NCBI RefSeq assembly: GCF_004357995.1
Contig: NZ_SMTK01000003.1
Location: forward strand, 744,001-808,000
DNA from: Arthrobacter crusticola
GTDB taxonomy: Bacteria > Actinomycetota > Actinomycetes > Actinomycetales > Micrococcaceae
Direction of reading: 5' to 3'
DNA: 64,000 nt
Positions 8,062 through 16,554 of this stretch are shown here, one piece after another. Positions within the stretch are counted from its first letter, which is position 1. Each line of letters begins with the position of its first letter. The notes beneath the pieces are model-generated. The model was not told where the DNA came from, ran no database searches, and was given only the letters and a program-made list of their open reading frames with translations. A program made the translations under genes and the position numbers.

Positions 8062-9017
8062 CGAACCTGTCAGTACACCGCGCCGGACGGCGCGCTTTGA
8101 CGGGGCTCGCCCTCACGGGCCTGCTGGCGTTGACTGCCTGCGGAGCGAACAGCGATCCGGCGGCCGAGCCGAAGGAAACCTCGGGCGGCGGCGGTTCCGT
8201 TGTCATTGGGTCGGCTGATTTCCCCGAGAGCCAGATCATCGCCGAAATCTACGCCGGCGCTCTGAAGGCCGAGGGAATCGATGCGAGCACGAAGCTGAAC
8301 ATCGGTTCACGGGAGATCTACTACAGCGCCGTTGAGGAGGGCTCGGTCGACATCGTGCCCGATTACAGCGGCAACCTCCTCCTGTTTGTCGACCCCGAGG
8401 CGGCGGCGGCGTCCCCCGAGGACATCGCAGAGGCCCTGCCGGATGCGCTCAAGGCAAAGTCGGCGGACGTCAATCTCGGAATCCTCGAGCCGTCCGAGGC
8501 CGAAAACAAGGACGCGATGGTGGTGACTCCGGCCACCGCCGAGGAATACGGACTGAAGTCCATCACGGACATGGCGGAGGTCTGCGGTGAGCTCACCATC
8601 GGCGCCCCCAGCACCTTCCAGGAGCGCTCCTACGGCCTGCCCGGCCTCAAGGAAAAGTACGGCTGCGAGCCGGGAGGCTTCGAGTCGATCAACGACGGTG
8701 GCGGGGCCGTCACCCTGGAGGCGCTCCTCAATGACGACGTGCAGGTGGTTGACATCTACACCACGACCCCGTCGATCGAGGACAATGACCTCGTGGTCCT
8801 CGAGGACCCCGAGAACCTGTTTATCGCCCAGCAGGTTCTTCCGCTGGTCAACCTCGACACCGTGAACGAGGACGCCCAGGACGTGCTCAACGAGGTGTCG
8901 TCCCAGCTGACCACCGAGGACCTCATTGACCTCAACCGCCAGGTCAGCGGCGATGAGAAGCGCAATCCGGCAGACGCGGCAGCGGACTGGCTGGAGGAAA
9001 AGGGCCTCGCCGGCTAG
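8058..9017 (+). CDS. Quaternary-amine ABC transporter substrate-binding lipoprotein, copy 1
   Basis: A 319-residue lipoprotein. The signal sequence carries the lipobox LTAC (cysteine about residue 28), and a Gly/Ser-rich tether precedes an OpuCC/OsmF-type binding domain that begins VVIGSADFPESQIIAEIY. The start has a strong AGGAGG site and overlaps the permease stop by 4 bp. It is the first of three tandem paralogues of identical length. Copies 1 and 2 share long stretches such as SQLTTEDL and NPADAA. Binding determinants differ locally, for example YYSAVEEGSVDIVPDYSGN here against YLAAVAEGSVQVVPDYSGN in copy 3. Several binding proteins probably feed one transporter. Confidence 0.87.
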   Translation: MTNLSVHRAGRRALTGLALTGLLALTACGANSDPAAEPKETSGGGGSVVIGSADFPESQIIAEIYAGALKAEGIDASTKLNIGSREIYYSAVEEGSVDIVPDYSGNLLLFVDPEAAAASPEDIAEALPDALKAKSADVNLGILEPSEAENKDAMVVTPATAEEYGLKSITDMAEVCGELTIGAPSTFQERSYGLPGLKEKYGCEPGGFESINDGGGAVTLEALLNDDVQVVDIYTTTPSIEDNDLVVLEDPENLFIAQQVLPLVNLDTVNEDAQDVLNEVSSQLTTEDLIDLNRQVSGDEKRNPADAAADWLEEKGLAG

Positions 9018-9050
9018 GGCCCGGGCAACCGGTCTCCTCGGCGGGCAGCA

Positions 9051-9087
9051 CCTTCGGCAGGGGCGCAGTACCGGTCCCTGCCGAAGG
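9051..9087 (+). terminator. Hairpin between binding-protein copies 1 and 2
   Basis: A perfect 12-bp stem (9051-9062 with 9076-9087) encloses a 13-nt loop, with no long U-run behind it. Its position suggests an attenuator or mRNA-stabilising element that sets copy 1 apart from copies 2 and 3. Confidence 0.5.
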
Positions 9088-9190
9088 GGCGGTGGTCTAC
9101 GGCGTGTTCGGCATCGCCGTGGACCACCTCATGACGCCGGTCAACGGTCCGCCCGCCGGTGGGAACGGCGGGCAGTCAGTGGGCCGGTAA
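9088..9190 (+). pseudogene. Decayed 3' end of the OpuCD-type permease
   Basis: In frame this stretch reads GAVVYGVFGIAVDHLM and ends in a stop near 9190. The intact permease (7312-8061) has GAVVIGVVAIAVDLLM at the corresponding place, just upstream of binding-protein copy 1. The similarity continues for about 20 codons and then fades. It shows that the unit duplicated to create copy 2 was 'permease tail plus binding protein'. It has no start of its own and is not expected to be functional. Confidence 0.7.
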
Positions 9191-9245
9191 CACCGAAGGA
9201 ACCTGGCCGGCGGTAAGCCGCCGCCGGCGGACCGGGAGGAAGACC

Positions 9246-10205
9246 ATGAACCACCTGTCAGCGCGCCGCCCCGGAGGGCGCGGCCTGCTGGGACTGGCCC
9301 TCACGGGCCTGCTGGCGTTGACTGCCTGCGGTGCGAACGACGATCCGGCGGCGGAGCCGCAAGAAACCGGTGGCGGCGGATCCGTCGTCGTCGGTTCGGC
9401 CGACTTCCCCGAGAGCCAGATCATCGCCGAAATCTATGCCGGCGCTCTGAAGGCCGAGGGAATCGACGCGGACACGAAGCTGAACATCGGGTCCCGGGAA
9501 ATCTACTACGGTGCCGTGGAGGAGGGCTCGGTCGACATCGTGCCCGAGTACAGCGGCAACCTCCTGCTGTTCGTCAACCCCGAGGCGGAGGAGGAATCGG
9601 CCGAGGAGATCATCGAGGCCCTGCCGGCGGCCCTCAAGGAGAGATCCGGGGACGTGAACCTGGGCGTGCTTGAGCCGGCCGAGGCCGAGAACAAGGACTC
9701 GATGGTGGTCACCCCGGAGACCGCCGAAAAGTACGGGCTGGAATCGCTGGTGGACCTGGGGAAGGTGTGTGATCAGTTCACCATCGCCTCGGGCAGCACC
9801 TTCCAGGAGCGCGCCTACGGCCTGCCCGGGCTCAAGGAGCGATACGGCTGCGTCCCGAAGGCCTTCCAAGGGATCAATGACGGCGGCGGGGCCGTCACGC
9901 TGGAAGCACTTTTGAGTGGTGAGGTCGAGGTCGTGAATATCTACACCACGACCCCGTCGATCACCGACAACAACCTCGTGGTCCTTGAGGACCCCGAAAA
10001 CCTGTTCATCGCCCAGCAGGTGGTTCCACTGGTCAACCTCGACACCGTGAATGAGGAGGCCCGGGACGTGCTCAACGAGGTGTCGTCCCAGCTGACCACC
10101 GAGGACCTGCTCAACCTGAACCGCGAGGTCAGCGGGGAAGAGAAGCGCAACCCCGCCGACGCAGCGGAGGACTGGCTCGCCGAAAAGGGCCTTGGCGGTG
10201 CCTAG
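9246..10205 (+). CDS. Quaternary-amine ABC transporter substrate-binding lipoprotein, copy 2
   Basis: 319 residues, paralogous to copies 1 and 3 over the full length, with lipobox LTAC and the core VVVGSADFPESQIIAEIYAG. I chose ATG 9246 because a GGAGGAAG site precedes it and the signal sequence then has a normal length. Distinctive changes from copy 1 include VPEYSGN for VPDYSGN, a more acidic EEESAEEIIEALPAAL helix, and DQFTIASGSTFQERAYG for ELTIGAPSTFQERSYG. These lie around the ligand pocket of the family, so specificity may have shifted. It lies 228 bp after copy 1, with a hairpin and a permease remnant between them. Confidence 0.86.
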   Translation: MNHLSARRPGGRGLLGLALTGLLALTACGANDDPAAEPQETGGGGSVVVGSADFPESQIIAEIYAGALKAEGIDADTKLNIGSREIYYGAVEEGSVDIVPEYSGNLLLFVNPEAEEESAEEIIEALPAALKERSGDVNLGVLEPAEAENKDSMVVTPETAEKYGLESLVDLGKVCDQFTIASGSTFQERAYGLPGLKERYGCVPKAFQGINDGGGAVTLEALLSGEVEVVNIYTTTPSITDNNLVVLEDPENLFIAQQVVPLVNLDTVNEEARDVLNEVSSQLTTEDLLNLNREVSGEEKRNPADAAEDWLAEKGLGGA

Positions 10206-10242
10206 CCATTCCGGCTCCAGCCAAGGCATGAGGAGGAACACC

Positions 10243-11202
10243 ATGAAAAATTTTTCAGCCCGGCACACCGGACAAATCACCCTGGCGGGGCTGGCCCTGA
10301 CGGGCCTGCTGGCGGTGACGGCCTGCGGTGGAAACAGCGACCCCGCCGCCGGACCAGGTGGCGGTGGGGCCGGCGGCTCCATCGTCGTGGGGTCGGCCGA
10401 TTTCCCCGAGAGCCAGATCATCGCTGAAATCTATGCCGGCGCCCTGAACGCCGAGGGCATCGACGCAAGCACGAAGCTGAACATCGGCTCGCGGGAAATC
10501 TACCTGGCGGCCGTCGCGGAGGGCTCGGTCCAGGTCGTCCCCGACTACAGCGGCAATCTGCTGCTGTTCTCGGACCCCCAGTCGACCGCCGTGGCACCGG
10601 AGGAGATCGTCGAGGCCCTGCCCGATGCCCTGAAGACGAAGTTCCCGGAGGCCGACCTTGGCATTCTCGAGGCCTCCGAGGCCGAGAACAGGGACGCCAT
10701 GGTCGTCACGAGGGAGACGGCCGAGAAGTACGGTTTGACGTCGATCGCCGACATGGCCGAGGTGTGCGGGGAGCTGACCATCGGCGCGCCCGGCACGTTC
10801 AGGGAGCGCCCTTACGGGTTGCCCGGGCTCAAGGAGAAATACGGCTGCGAGCCTGCAGGCTTCGAAGCCATCAACGACGGCGGCGGGGCCATCACGGTGG
10901 AGGCGCTGTTGAACGACGACATCCAGGTGGCCGATATCTTCACCACCACGCCGTCCATCGTGGACAACGACCTGGTGGTGCTCGAGGATCCCAAGAACAA
11001 CTGGCTTGCCCAGCAGGTCCTCCCGGTGGTGAACATGGGCGCCGTCGGAGAGGACGCCCGGGCGGTCCTCAATGAGGTCTCGGCGGAGCTGACCACCGAG
11101 GACCTGATCAACCTCAACCGCCAGGTCAGCGGGGATGAGAAGCGCAACCCGTCCGATGCGGCGGCGGGCTGGCTCGAAGAGAAGGGCCTCGGAGGCTCCT
11201 GA
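10243..11202 (+). CDS. Quaternary-amine ABC transporter substrate-binding lipoprotein, copy 3
   Basis: The third 319-residue paralogue begins 37 bp after copy 2 behind AGGAGGAACACC. Lipobox VTAC replaces LTAC. This copy has diverged most: YLAAVAEGSVQVVPDYSGN, IFTTTPSIVDNDL and NNWLAQQVLPVVNM replace segments that copies 1 and 2 share. No permease remnant precedes it, so it may have arisen in a later or different duplication step. A strong hairpin follows the gene and probably ends the operon. Confidence 0.86.
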   Translation: MKNFSARHTGQITLAGLALTGLLAVTACGGNSDPAAGPGGGGAGGSIVVGSADFPESQIIAEIYAGALNAEGIDASTKLNIGSREIYLAAVAEGSVQVVPDYSGNLLLFSDPQSTAVAPEEIVEALPDALKTKFPEADLGILEASEAENRDAMVVTRETAEKYGLTSIADMAEVCGELTIGAPGTFRERPYGLPGLKEKYGCEPAGFEAINDGGGAITVEALLNDDIQVADIFTTTPSIVDNDLVVLEDPKNNWLAQQVLPVVNMGAVGEDARAVLNEVSAELTTEDLINLNRQVSGDEKRNPSDAAAGWLEEKGLGGS

Positions 11203-11222
11203 ACCCGTCCGGCGCTTCTTCG

Positions 11223-11259
11223 GGGGCCCGCTACGCGGCAATTCTGCGTACCGGGCCCC
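11223..11259 (+). terminator. Terminator of the ABC operon
   Basis: GGGGCCCG pairs with CGGGCCCC, and after one mismatch TACGC pairs with GCGTA around a 9-nt loop. It lies 21 bp after binding-protein copy 3 and 21 bp before the aminotransferase start. Confidence 0.6.
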
Positions 11260-11279
11260 TGCTGTGGCATCCTGAACGA

Positions 11280-12497
11280 ATGGCAAAGTACAGGCAGTCA
11301 GACAAGCTCCACAATGTGCTCTACGACATCAGGGGGCCGCTGCTTGAGCACGCGAAGATCATGGAGGCCCAGGGCCACCGAATTCTGAAACTGAATATCG
11401 GCAATCCCGCGCCGTTCGGCTTCGAAGCCCCCGACGCGATCCTCGTGGACATGATCCGCAACCTGCCCAAGTCCCAGGGGTACAGCGACTCCCGGGGAAT
11501 CTTCTCGGCCCGGACCGCCGTCGTGCAGTACTACCAGGGCCGCGGCATTCAGAACATCGACATCGACGACGTGTATCTGGGCAACGGGGTCAGCGAGCTG
11601 ATCACCCTCTCCCTCCAGGCCCTGCTCAACAACGGCGACGAGATCCTCGTGCCCACCCCCGACTATCCGCTGTGGACGGCGTCGGCGAGCCTGGCCGGCG
11701 GCACCGCGGTGCACTACCTCTGCGACGAGGACAACCACTGGTGGCCCGACCTCGAGGACATGGCCGCCAAGATCAGCCCCGCCACCAAGGGGATCGTGCT
11801 GATCAACCCGAACAATCCCACCGGCGCGGTCTACCCGCGGCACGTGATCGAGGGCGTGGTGGCGCTGGCCCGCGAGTACAACCTGATCATCTTCGCAGAC
11901 GAGATCTACGAGAAGATCCTTTACGACGACGCCGTGCACGTGAACGCGGCCTCGGTGACCGGCGACGACGTGCTGTGCCTGACCTTCAGCGGGCTCTCCA
12001 AGGCCTACCGCATCGCCGGGTTCCGCAGCGGCTGGATGGCCATCTCCGGCCCGAAGGAGGACGCCGAGGACTACATCGAGGGCATCAACCTGCTGGCCAA
12101 TATGCGCCTGTGCGCCAATGTGCCGGCGCAGCACGCCATTCAGACGGCGCTCGGCGGCTACCAGAGCATCAACGACCTGATCCTGCCCGGTGGGCGGCTC
12201 AAGGCGCAGCGCGACAAGGCCACCGAACTGCTCAACGCCATTCCGGGGGTGAGCTGCGAGCCCGCGGCCGGCGCACTCTACCTCTTCCCGCGCCTCGACC
12301 CGGAGGTGTACCCAATCCGGGATGACGAGAGATTCGCCCTTGACCTGCTCAAGCAGCAGAAGATCCTGATCTCGCACGGACGGGCGTTCAACTGGATCAA
12401 CCCGGATCATTTCCGGATGGTCACCCTGCCCAGCGTCGAGGTCATCGAAGACGCCGTGGGGCGGCTCGCCGAATTCCTGGGGTCGTACAAGCAGTAA
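11280..12497 (+). CDS. alaA: Pyridoxal-phosphate aminotransferase, AlaA type
   Basis: A 405-residue class I aminotransferase. The PLP lysine is K241 in SGLSKAYRIAG. NPNNPTGAVYP holds the cofactor-contacting asparagine, and the family DEIYEKILYD and the arginine of FRMVTLP near the end are present. The N-terminal KLHNVLYDIRGPLLEHAKIM and GYSDSRGIFSARTAVVQYY follow the AlaA (YfbQ) alanine aminotransferase subgroup rather than aspartate aminotransferases. It would make alanine from pyruvate with glutamate as donor. Length and start are typical. It stands alone after the operon terminator. Confidence 0.85.
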   Translation: MAKYRQSDKLHNVLYDIRGPLLEHAKIMEAQGHRILKLNIGNPAPFGFEAPDAILVDMIRNLPKSQGYSDSRGIFSARTAVVQYYQGRGIQNIDIDDVYLGNGVSELITLSLQALLNNGDEILVPTPDYPLWTASASLAGGTAVHYLCDEDNHWWPDLEDMAAKISPATKGIVLINPNNPTGAVYPRHVIEGVVALAREYNLIIFADEIYEKILYDDAVHVNAASVTGDDVLCLTFSGLSKAYRIAGFRSGWMAISGPKEDAEDYIEGINLLANMRLCANVPAQHAIQTALGGYQSINDLILPGGRLKAQRDKATELLNAIPGVSCEPAAGALYLFPRLDPEVYPIRDDERFALDLLKQQKILISHGRAFNWINPDHFRMVTLPSVEVIEDAVGRLAEFLGSYKQ

Positions 12498-12609
12498 CGC
12501 CAACGCAAGGCGACGCTCAGCTGCTCGCCGCTGTCCTGGCGGACGTGCGCCTGGGCCGGCCGGAGGCGCACTTCGCCGTCGAGGCCGACAGGCAGCGCCT
12601 GGCCGCGTC

Positions 12610-12855
12610 CTAGGCGGAGGGCCGGGTGCCGTTCTCGGCCCGGTCCCGTGCGGCGGCGAGGCGCTTCTTGGCCCCTTCGAGCCAGTCCTCGCAGCGGTCC
12701 GCCAGCGCCTCCCCGCGCTCCCACAGCGCGAGCGACTCCTCGAGGCTGACGCCGCCGGCCTCGAGCCTGGACACGACGTTCACCAGTTCCTCCCGTGCCT
12801 GCTCGTACGACAGGGAGGAGATGTCTCCGGGTGCGGTTTCGGCCGGCTGGGTCAT
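12610..12855 (-). CDS. xseB: Exodeoxyribonuclease VII small subunit
   Basis: An 81-residue XseB with the conserved [20 protein letters not shown] and [20 protein letters not shown] helices. XseB coats the long coiled arm of XseA to form the nuclease that degrades single-stranded DNA. The ATG overlaps the xseA stop by 4 bp, so the two are translationally coupled. Confidence 0.93.
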   Translation of the reverse strand: MTQPAETAPGDISSLSYEQAREELVNVVSRLEAGGVSLEESLALWERGEALADRCEDWLEGAKKRLAAARDRAENGTRPSA

Positions 12856-14237
12856 CGGTTTTCCTTTCCTGACGACTCCGGGCTTTCCGGTGCCGCCGTC
12901 GAGCGGGTGGAGGATGCCTCCCCGGGGGAGCCCCCTGAGGTCGGATCGGGCAGGGTCCCGGTGGCACGGGCGGACATCCGCCCGACCGCCACCTTGATCG
13001 AAAGGTCGGTGCCTGCCGGCACGGCCGCCGCCTCCAGCACCACGCTCCCGTCCCCGCGCTGCACGACGGCGTAGCCGCGGTCGAGGGTGTTCTGCGGTGA
13101 GAGGGCGCGCACCTGGGCGCGCAGGTGCCGCACTCCGTCGGCGTGGCGGGTGACTGCGGAATCCACCGAAAGGTGCGCGCGGTTGCGCAGCCGTTCGACG
13201 TCGGCTTCGCGCACGTCGATCATCCCCTCCGGCCGGGCCAGGGAGGGCCGGGACCGCAGCTGGTTGAGCCGCTCGGTTTCCCTCGCCAGGAGCTGCCCCA
13301 GGGACCGGGTGAGTGCTGCCCGGGCCTGGCTGATCCGGTTCAGCTCCTCGGCGACGTCGGGGACCACCCGTTTGGCGGCGTCGGTGGGGGTGGAGGCGCG
13401 CAGGTCGGCTACCTCGTCCACCAGCGGCCGGTCAGCCTCGTGCCCGATGGCGCTCACGACCGGGGTGTGCGCCGCGGCCACCGCGCGGACCATCTCCTCG
13501 CTGCTGAACGGCAGGAGGTCCTCGAGCGAGCCGCCGCCGCGGGCGATGATGATCACGTCGACGTCGGCCAGGGCGTCGAGCTCCGCCAGCGCCGCGGTCA
13601 CCTGGGGGACGCAGCCCGGGCCTTGGACGGCAACCTCGCGCACCTCGAAGTCCACGGCAGGCCAGCGCAGCGCGGCATTGCGCATCACGTCCTTCATGGC
13701 GTCGGAGCCGCGGCCGGTGATGAGGCCAATGCGGTGCGGGAGCAGGGGAAGCCGCCGCTTGCGCTGGGCCGAGAAGAGGCCCTCGGCGCTCAGCAGCCGC
13801 CGCAGGCGCTCGATGCGGGCCAGCAGGTCCCCGAGCCCGACCGGGCGGATGTCCCGGGCCTGCATGGACAGCCGTCCCGTCTTGACCCAGAAGTCGGCCT
13901 TCAGCTGGGCGACCACGCGGGTGCCTTGTTCAAGGGGCAGGGCGAGCCGGTCCAGGACGCTGCTGAAGACCGTGACCGAGAGCGACACTTCGGTGTCGAC
14001 GTCCCGGAGGGTGAGGAAGGACAGCCCGTTGCGACGGTTGAACTCGATCACCTGGCCCTCGACCCAGGCGGCCGGGGCGCGCTCGATGTGGGCCTTGAGC
14101 TTCTCCGACAGGACATGCAGGGGCCACGGGGTGGCCGCCGAGGTCTCCCCGGCCGTGGCCGGCAGGGTCGAGCGGGTTCCCGGTTCAACGGCCGCCGCGG
14201 TGCGGCTCCCGTTCGGCACGGTGCCTTCGGTGGTCAT
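12852..14237 (-). CDS. xseA: Exodeoxyribonuclease VII large subunit
   Basis: A 461-residue XseA. An N-terminal OB-fold ([20 protein letters not shown] to about residue 115) is followed by the catalytic domain with [36 protein letters not shown] and [21 protein letters not shown] long helical arm and a C-terminal segment with the [11 protein letters not shown] motif complete it. I chose the ATG at 14237 because GAGGAG lies 9 nt upstream; the frame stays open for 58 further codons, with another ATG at 14255. The protein starts with a low-complexity tail before the OB-fold. It is the catalytic subunit and pairs with the overlapping xseB. Confidence 0.93.
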   Translation of the reverse strand: MTTEGTVPNGSRTAAAVEPGTRSTLPATAGETSAATPWPLHVLSEKLKAHIERAPAAWVEGQVIEFNRRNGLSFLTLRDVDTEVSLSVTVFSSVLDRLALPLEQGTRVVAQLKADFWVKTGRLSMQARDIRPVGLGDLLARIERLRRLLSAEGLFSAQRKRRLPLLPHRIGLITGRGSDAMKDVMRNAALRWPAVDFEVREVAVQGPGCVPQVTAALAELDALADVDVIIIARGGGSLEDLLPFSSEEMVRAVAAAHTPVVSAIGHEADRPLVDEVADLRASTPTDAAKRVVPDVAEELNRISQARAALTRSLGQLLARETERLNQLRSRPSLARPEGMIDVREADVERLRNRAHLSVDSAVTRHADGVRHLRAQVRALSPQNTLDRGYAVVQRGDGSVVLEAAAVPAGTDLSIKVAVGRMSARATGTLPDPTSGGSPGEASSTRSTAAPESPESSGKENR

Positions 14238-14482
14238 CGGCGCGCTGCTCCTCATCTTGCTGTCTGGGTGCCGACGCTGCGGCTGCGGCCCGTCCGATTC
14301 GGCAGCGGGGCCCGTCCTGTCCACGGACTTATGTCTACCAGCTTCCCACGACAGCGCCGAGCCGGGGTGCCGGATGGGAGAGAGGGCCCGTCCCGGGCAG
14401 CTCGGGCGCAACCGATCGGTGCCTTCCGGCCCTGAAAGGGCATACCCTGATCCTCACGCACCCAACCGACCCCTAGGACCCT

Positions 14483-15328
14483 ATGCGCACGCTGGCCTCT
14501 GCCATCTTTGCCCTCGCCGCGCTGGCGCTTACCGGAGCGGCCCTGTCCGCGGCCTGGACCGAGAGCCGCCTCGTGGACCAGCAGGGTTTTGTGGACCTGG
14601 CCGGGCCCCTTGCCAAGGACACCGAATTCCAGCAGGCCCTGACCGGGGCGCTAGCCGGGGAGGTGTCGAGGGGCGCCGGGCTGCCGGGGCCCCTGCAGAA
14701 CCTGGTGCGCCCTGCCATTGAGAACGCAGCCTCCTCGGTGACCCGCATGTCGGGGTACCCTCGGGCCTGGGAGGAGACCCTGCGCATCTCCCACCGCCTG
14801 ACCCTCTCTCGAGCGCCGTCGGACCCTGGCGCGCAGAACCCGGCCGTGGTGTCCCTCGATCTGAAGCCCCTGGCCGGGCTGCTCTCCCAACAGGTCGGGA
14901 CCGGGCTGGGCATCAACGTGCCGGTACCCCAGAACACGACGGTCGAGGTCGGCCGGCTCGAGCGCGGCGGCGTGGTGAGCCTGGTGAGCAGGATCGCCCA
15001 GCTCTGGCCTGCGTTGGCCTGGGGCGCCGGGACCTGCGCGGTGCTCGCCCTGGCTCTCGCCCGGAAGCGCTCAACGGCCCTCGCTCTGCTTGGAGCCGGC
15101 GGCGCGGGCCTGGGGGTCCTTGGCTGGCTGGGGGCGGGACTAATTCCGGACGCCGCGGCCGGAACTGCCGGGTCCAGCGCCGTCGCCCGGATTTTCGTCC
15201 GTGGCTTCGCCGGCAGGGTTTCAGCCGATTTCGCCGAAGCCAGCCTGCCCGTCATCGCCGGCGGGGCCGTGGTGATGGCCGTCGGGGTGGTCCTGCGGTT
15301 CACCTTTGAGCGGCGGAGTATGCGGTAG
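14483..15328 (+). CDS. Membrane-anchored protein of unknown function (actinobacterial)
   Basis: 281 residues with an N-terminal membrane segment (about 5-24), an extracytoplasmic domain of about 150 residues, then two or three further spans near 165-190, 198-220 and 245-262. No enzymatic motif is visible. TAGGAC just before the ATG and TACCCT further upstream are both possible -10 boxes. It lies between divergent xseA and ispH, a place where related actinobacteria also carry small membrane proteins. The function is unknown. Confidence 0.7.
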   Translation: MRTLASAIFALAALALTGAALSAAWTESRLVDQQGFVDLAGPLAKDTEFQQALTGALAGEVSRGAGLPGPLQNLVRPAIENAASSVTRMSGYPRAWEETLRISHRLTLSRAPSDPGAQNPAVVSLDLKPLAGLLSQQVGTGLGINVPVPQNTTVEVGRLERGGVVSLVSRIAQLWPALAWGAGTCAVLALALARKRSTALALLGAGGAGLGVLGWLGAGLIPDAAAGTAGSSAVARIFVRGFAGRVSADFAEASLPVIAGGAVVMAVGVVLRFTFERRSMR

Positions 15329-15372
15329 ACCACACCCCAGGCCCTGGTGGGCCGGTTGTCTGAGGAAACCGC

Positions 15373-15378
15373 TAGCAT
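15373..15378 (+). promoter_or_regulatory. -10 hexamer TAGCAT for leaderless ispH
   Basis: TAGCAT ends 6 nt before the ispH ATG (15385), with no ribosome binding site between them. Confidence 0.5.
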
Positions 15379-15384
15379 TGAACC

Positions 15385-16473
15385 ATGACCAGCACAGCAG
15401 TTCAGGTCCCCATGCCCATGGTGCCCCGTCGGCGCCGCTCTCCCGAAGACGTGCAGGCCGCCGCTCCGGTCGAGGGCAGGCGTCAGGTGCTGCTCGCGGC
15501 GCCGCGCGGCTACTGCGCCGGCGTAGACCGTGCGGTCATTGCCGTGGAGAAGGCGCTCGAACACTACGGCCCGCCGGTCTACGTCCGCAAGCAGATCGTC
15601 CACAACCTCCACGTGGTCTCAACCCTCGAGGCGAAGGGCGCCATCTTCGTTGAGGAGACCGACGAGGTCCCCGAGGGCGCGCTGCTCGTCTTCTCCGCCC
15701 ACGGAGTCTCTCCTGCCGTAGTGCAGTCCGCTGAAGACCGGGGTCTGCGGACCATCGACGCCACGTGCCCGCTGGTCACCAAGGTCCACCGCGAGGCGCA
15801 GCGCTTCGCCCGCGACGACTTCGATATCCTCCTGATCGGCCACGAAGGCCACGAGGAGGTCGAGGGGACCGCCGGCGAGGCCCCTGAACACATCCAGATC
15901 GTCAACGGCCCCGAGGACGTCGACAAGGTCCAGGTCCGGGATCCCGAGCGGCTGATCTGGCTTTCCCAAACCACCCTGAGCGTTGACGAGACCATGCACA
16001 CGGTGAACCTGCTCAAGGAGCGGTTCCCGACCCTGCAGGATCCTCCCAGCGATGACATCTGCTATGCCACCTCCAACCGGCAGGCGGCGATCAAGAAGAT
16101 TGCCCCGACCTCGGATCTGGTGATTGTCGTCGGCTCCGCCAATTCCTCGAACTCGGTCCGGCTGGTCGAGGTCGCCCTCGAGTACGGAGCGAAGGCCGCG
16201 CACCGCGTGGACTTCGCCAACCAGGTCGATGAGTCCTGGTTCGAAGGGGTCCGGACGGTCGGCGTTTCCTCGGGCGCCTCGGTCCCCGAGAACCTGGTCC
16301 AGGACGTACTGCGGCTGCTCGCCGAGTACGGCTACGGCGAGGTGGAGGAAGTTGTCACGGCCCAGGAGGACATCATCTTCTCCCTGCCGAAGGAGATCCG
16401 CTCAGCTCTGAAGGCGATGGGCGATTCCTCGCAGGGACGGGGCGGCCGCCGCGAACCGGGGCCCTCGAACTAG
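15385..16473 (+). CDS. ispH: 4-hydroxy-3-methylbut-2-enyl diphosphate reductase
   Basis: A 362-residue IspH/LytB, the last enzyme of the MEP isoprenoid pathway, giving isopentenyl and dimethylallyl diphosphate. The three [4Fe-4S] ligands are in place: C44 in [11 protein letters not shown]128 in [11 protein letters not shown] and C226 in [11 protein letters not shown]. The diphosphate-binding motifs LIGHEGHEE and [13 protein letters not shown] are also seen. A 20-residue non-conserved N-terminal extension and a basic C-terminal tail are common in actinobacterial versions. The hexamer TAGCAT just before the ATG supports the start. Confidence 0.95.
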   Translation: MTSTAVQVPMPMVPRRRRSPEDVQAAAPVEGRRQVLLAAPRGYCAGVDRAVIAVEKALEHYGPPVYVRKQIVHNLHVVSTLEAKGAIFVEETDEVPEGALLVFSAHGVSPAVVQSAEDRGLRTIDATCPLVTKVHREAQRFARDDFDILLIGHEGHEEVEGTAGEAPEHIQIVNGPEDVDKVQVRDPERLIWLSQTTLSVDETMHTVNLLKERFPTLQDPPSDDICYATSNRQAAIKKIAPTSDLVIVVGSANSSNSVRLVEVALEYGAKAAHRVDFANQVDESWFEGVRTVGVSSGASVPENLVQDVLRLLAEYGYGEVEEVVTAQEDIIFSLPKEIRSALKAMGDSSQGRGGRREPGPSN

Positions 16474-16480
16474 CCGCTTC

Positions 16481-16499
16481 GCCCGGCCGGCCGCCGGGC
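16481..16499. terminator. Hairpin between convergent ispH and rmuC
   Basis: GCCCGGC (16481-16487) pairs with GCCGGGC (16493-16499) around a 5-nt loop, 8 bp after the ispH stop. It could serve as a terminator for both convergent genes. Confidence 0.4.
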
Positions 16500-16554
16500 G
16501 CGCAGCCCGAACGATGTCCCCGACCGGTGTCACCGTCACGGGCGCCGCGCGCGG

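Noticed and set aside
12504..12612. Plus-strand fragment reading AQLLAAVLADVRLGRPEAHF up to a stop
   Set aside because: About 34 codons without a start; it may be the tail of a lost gene, but nothing supports a name.
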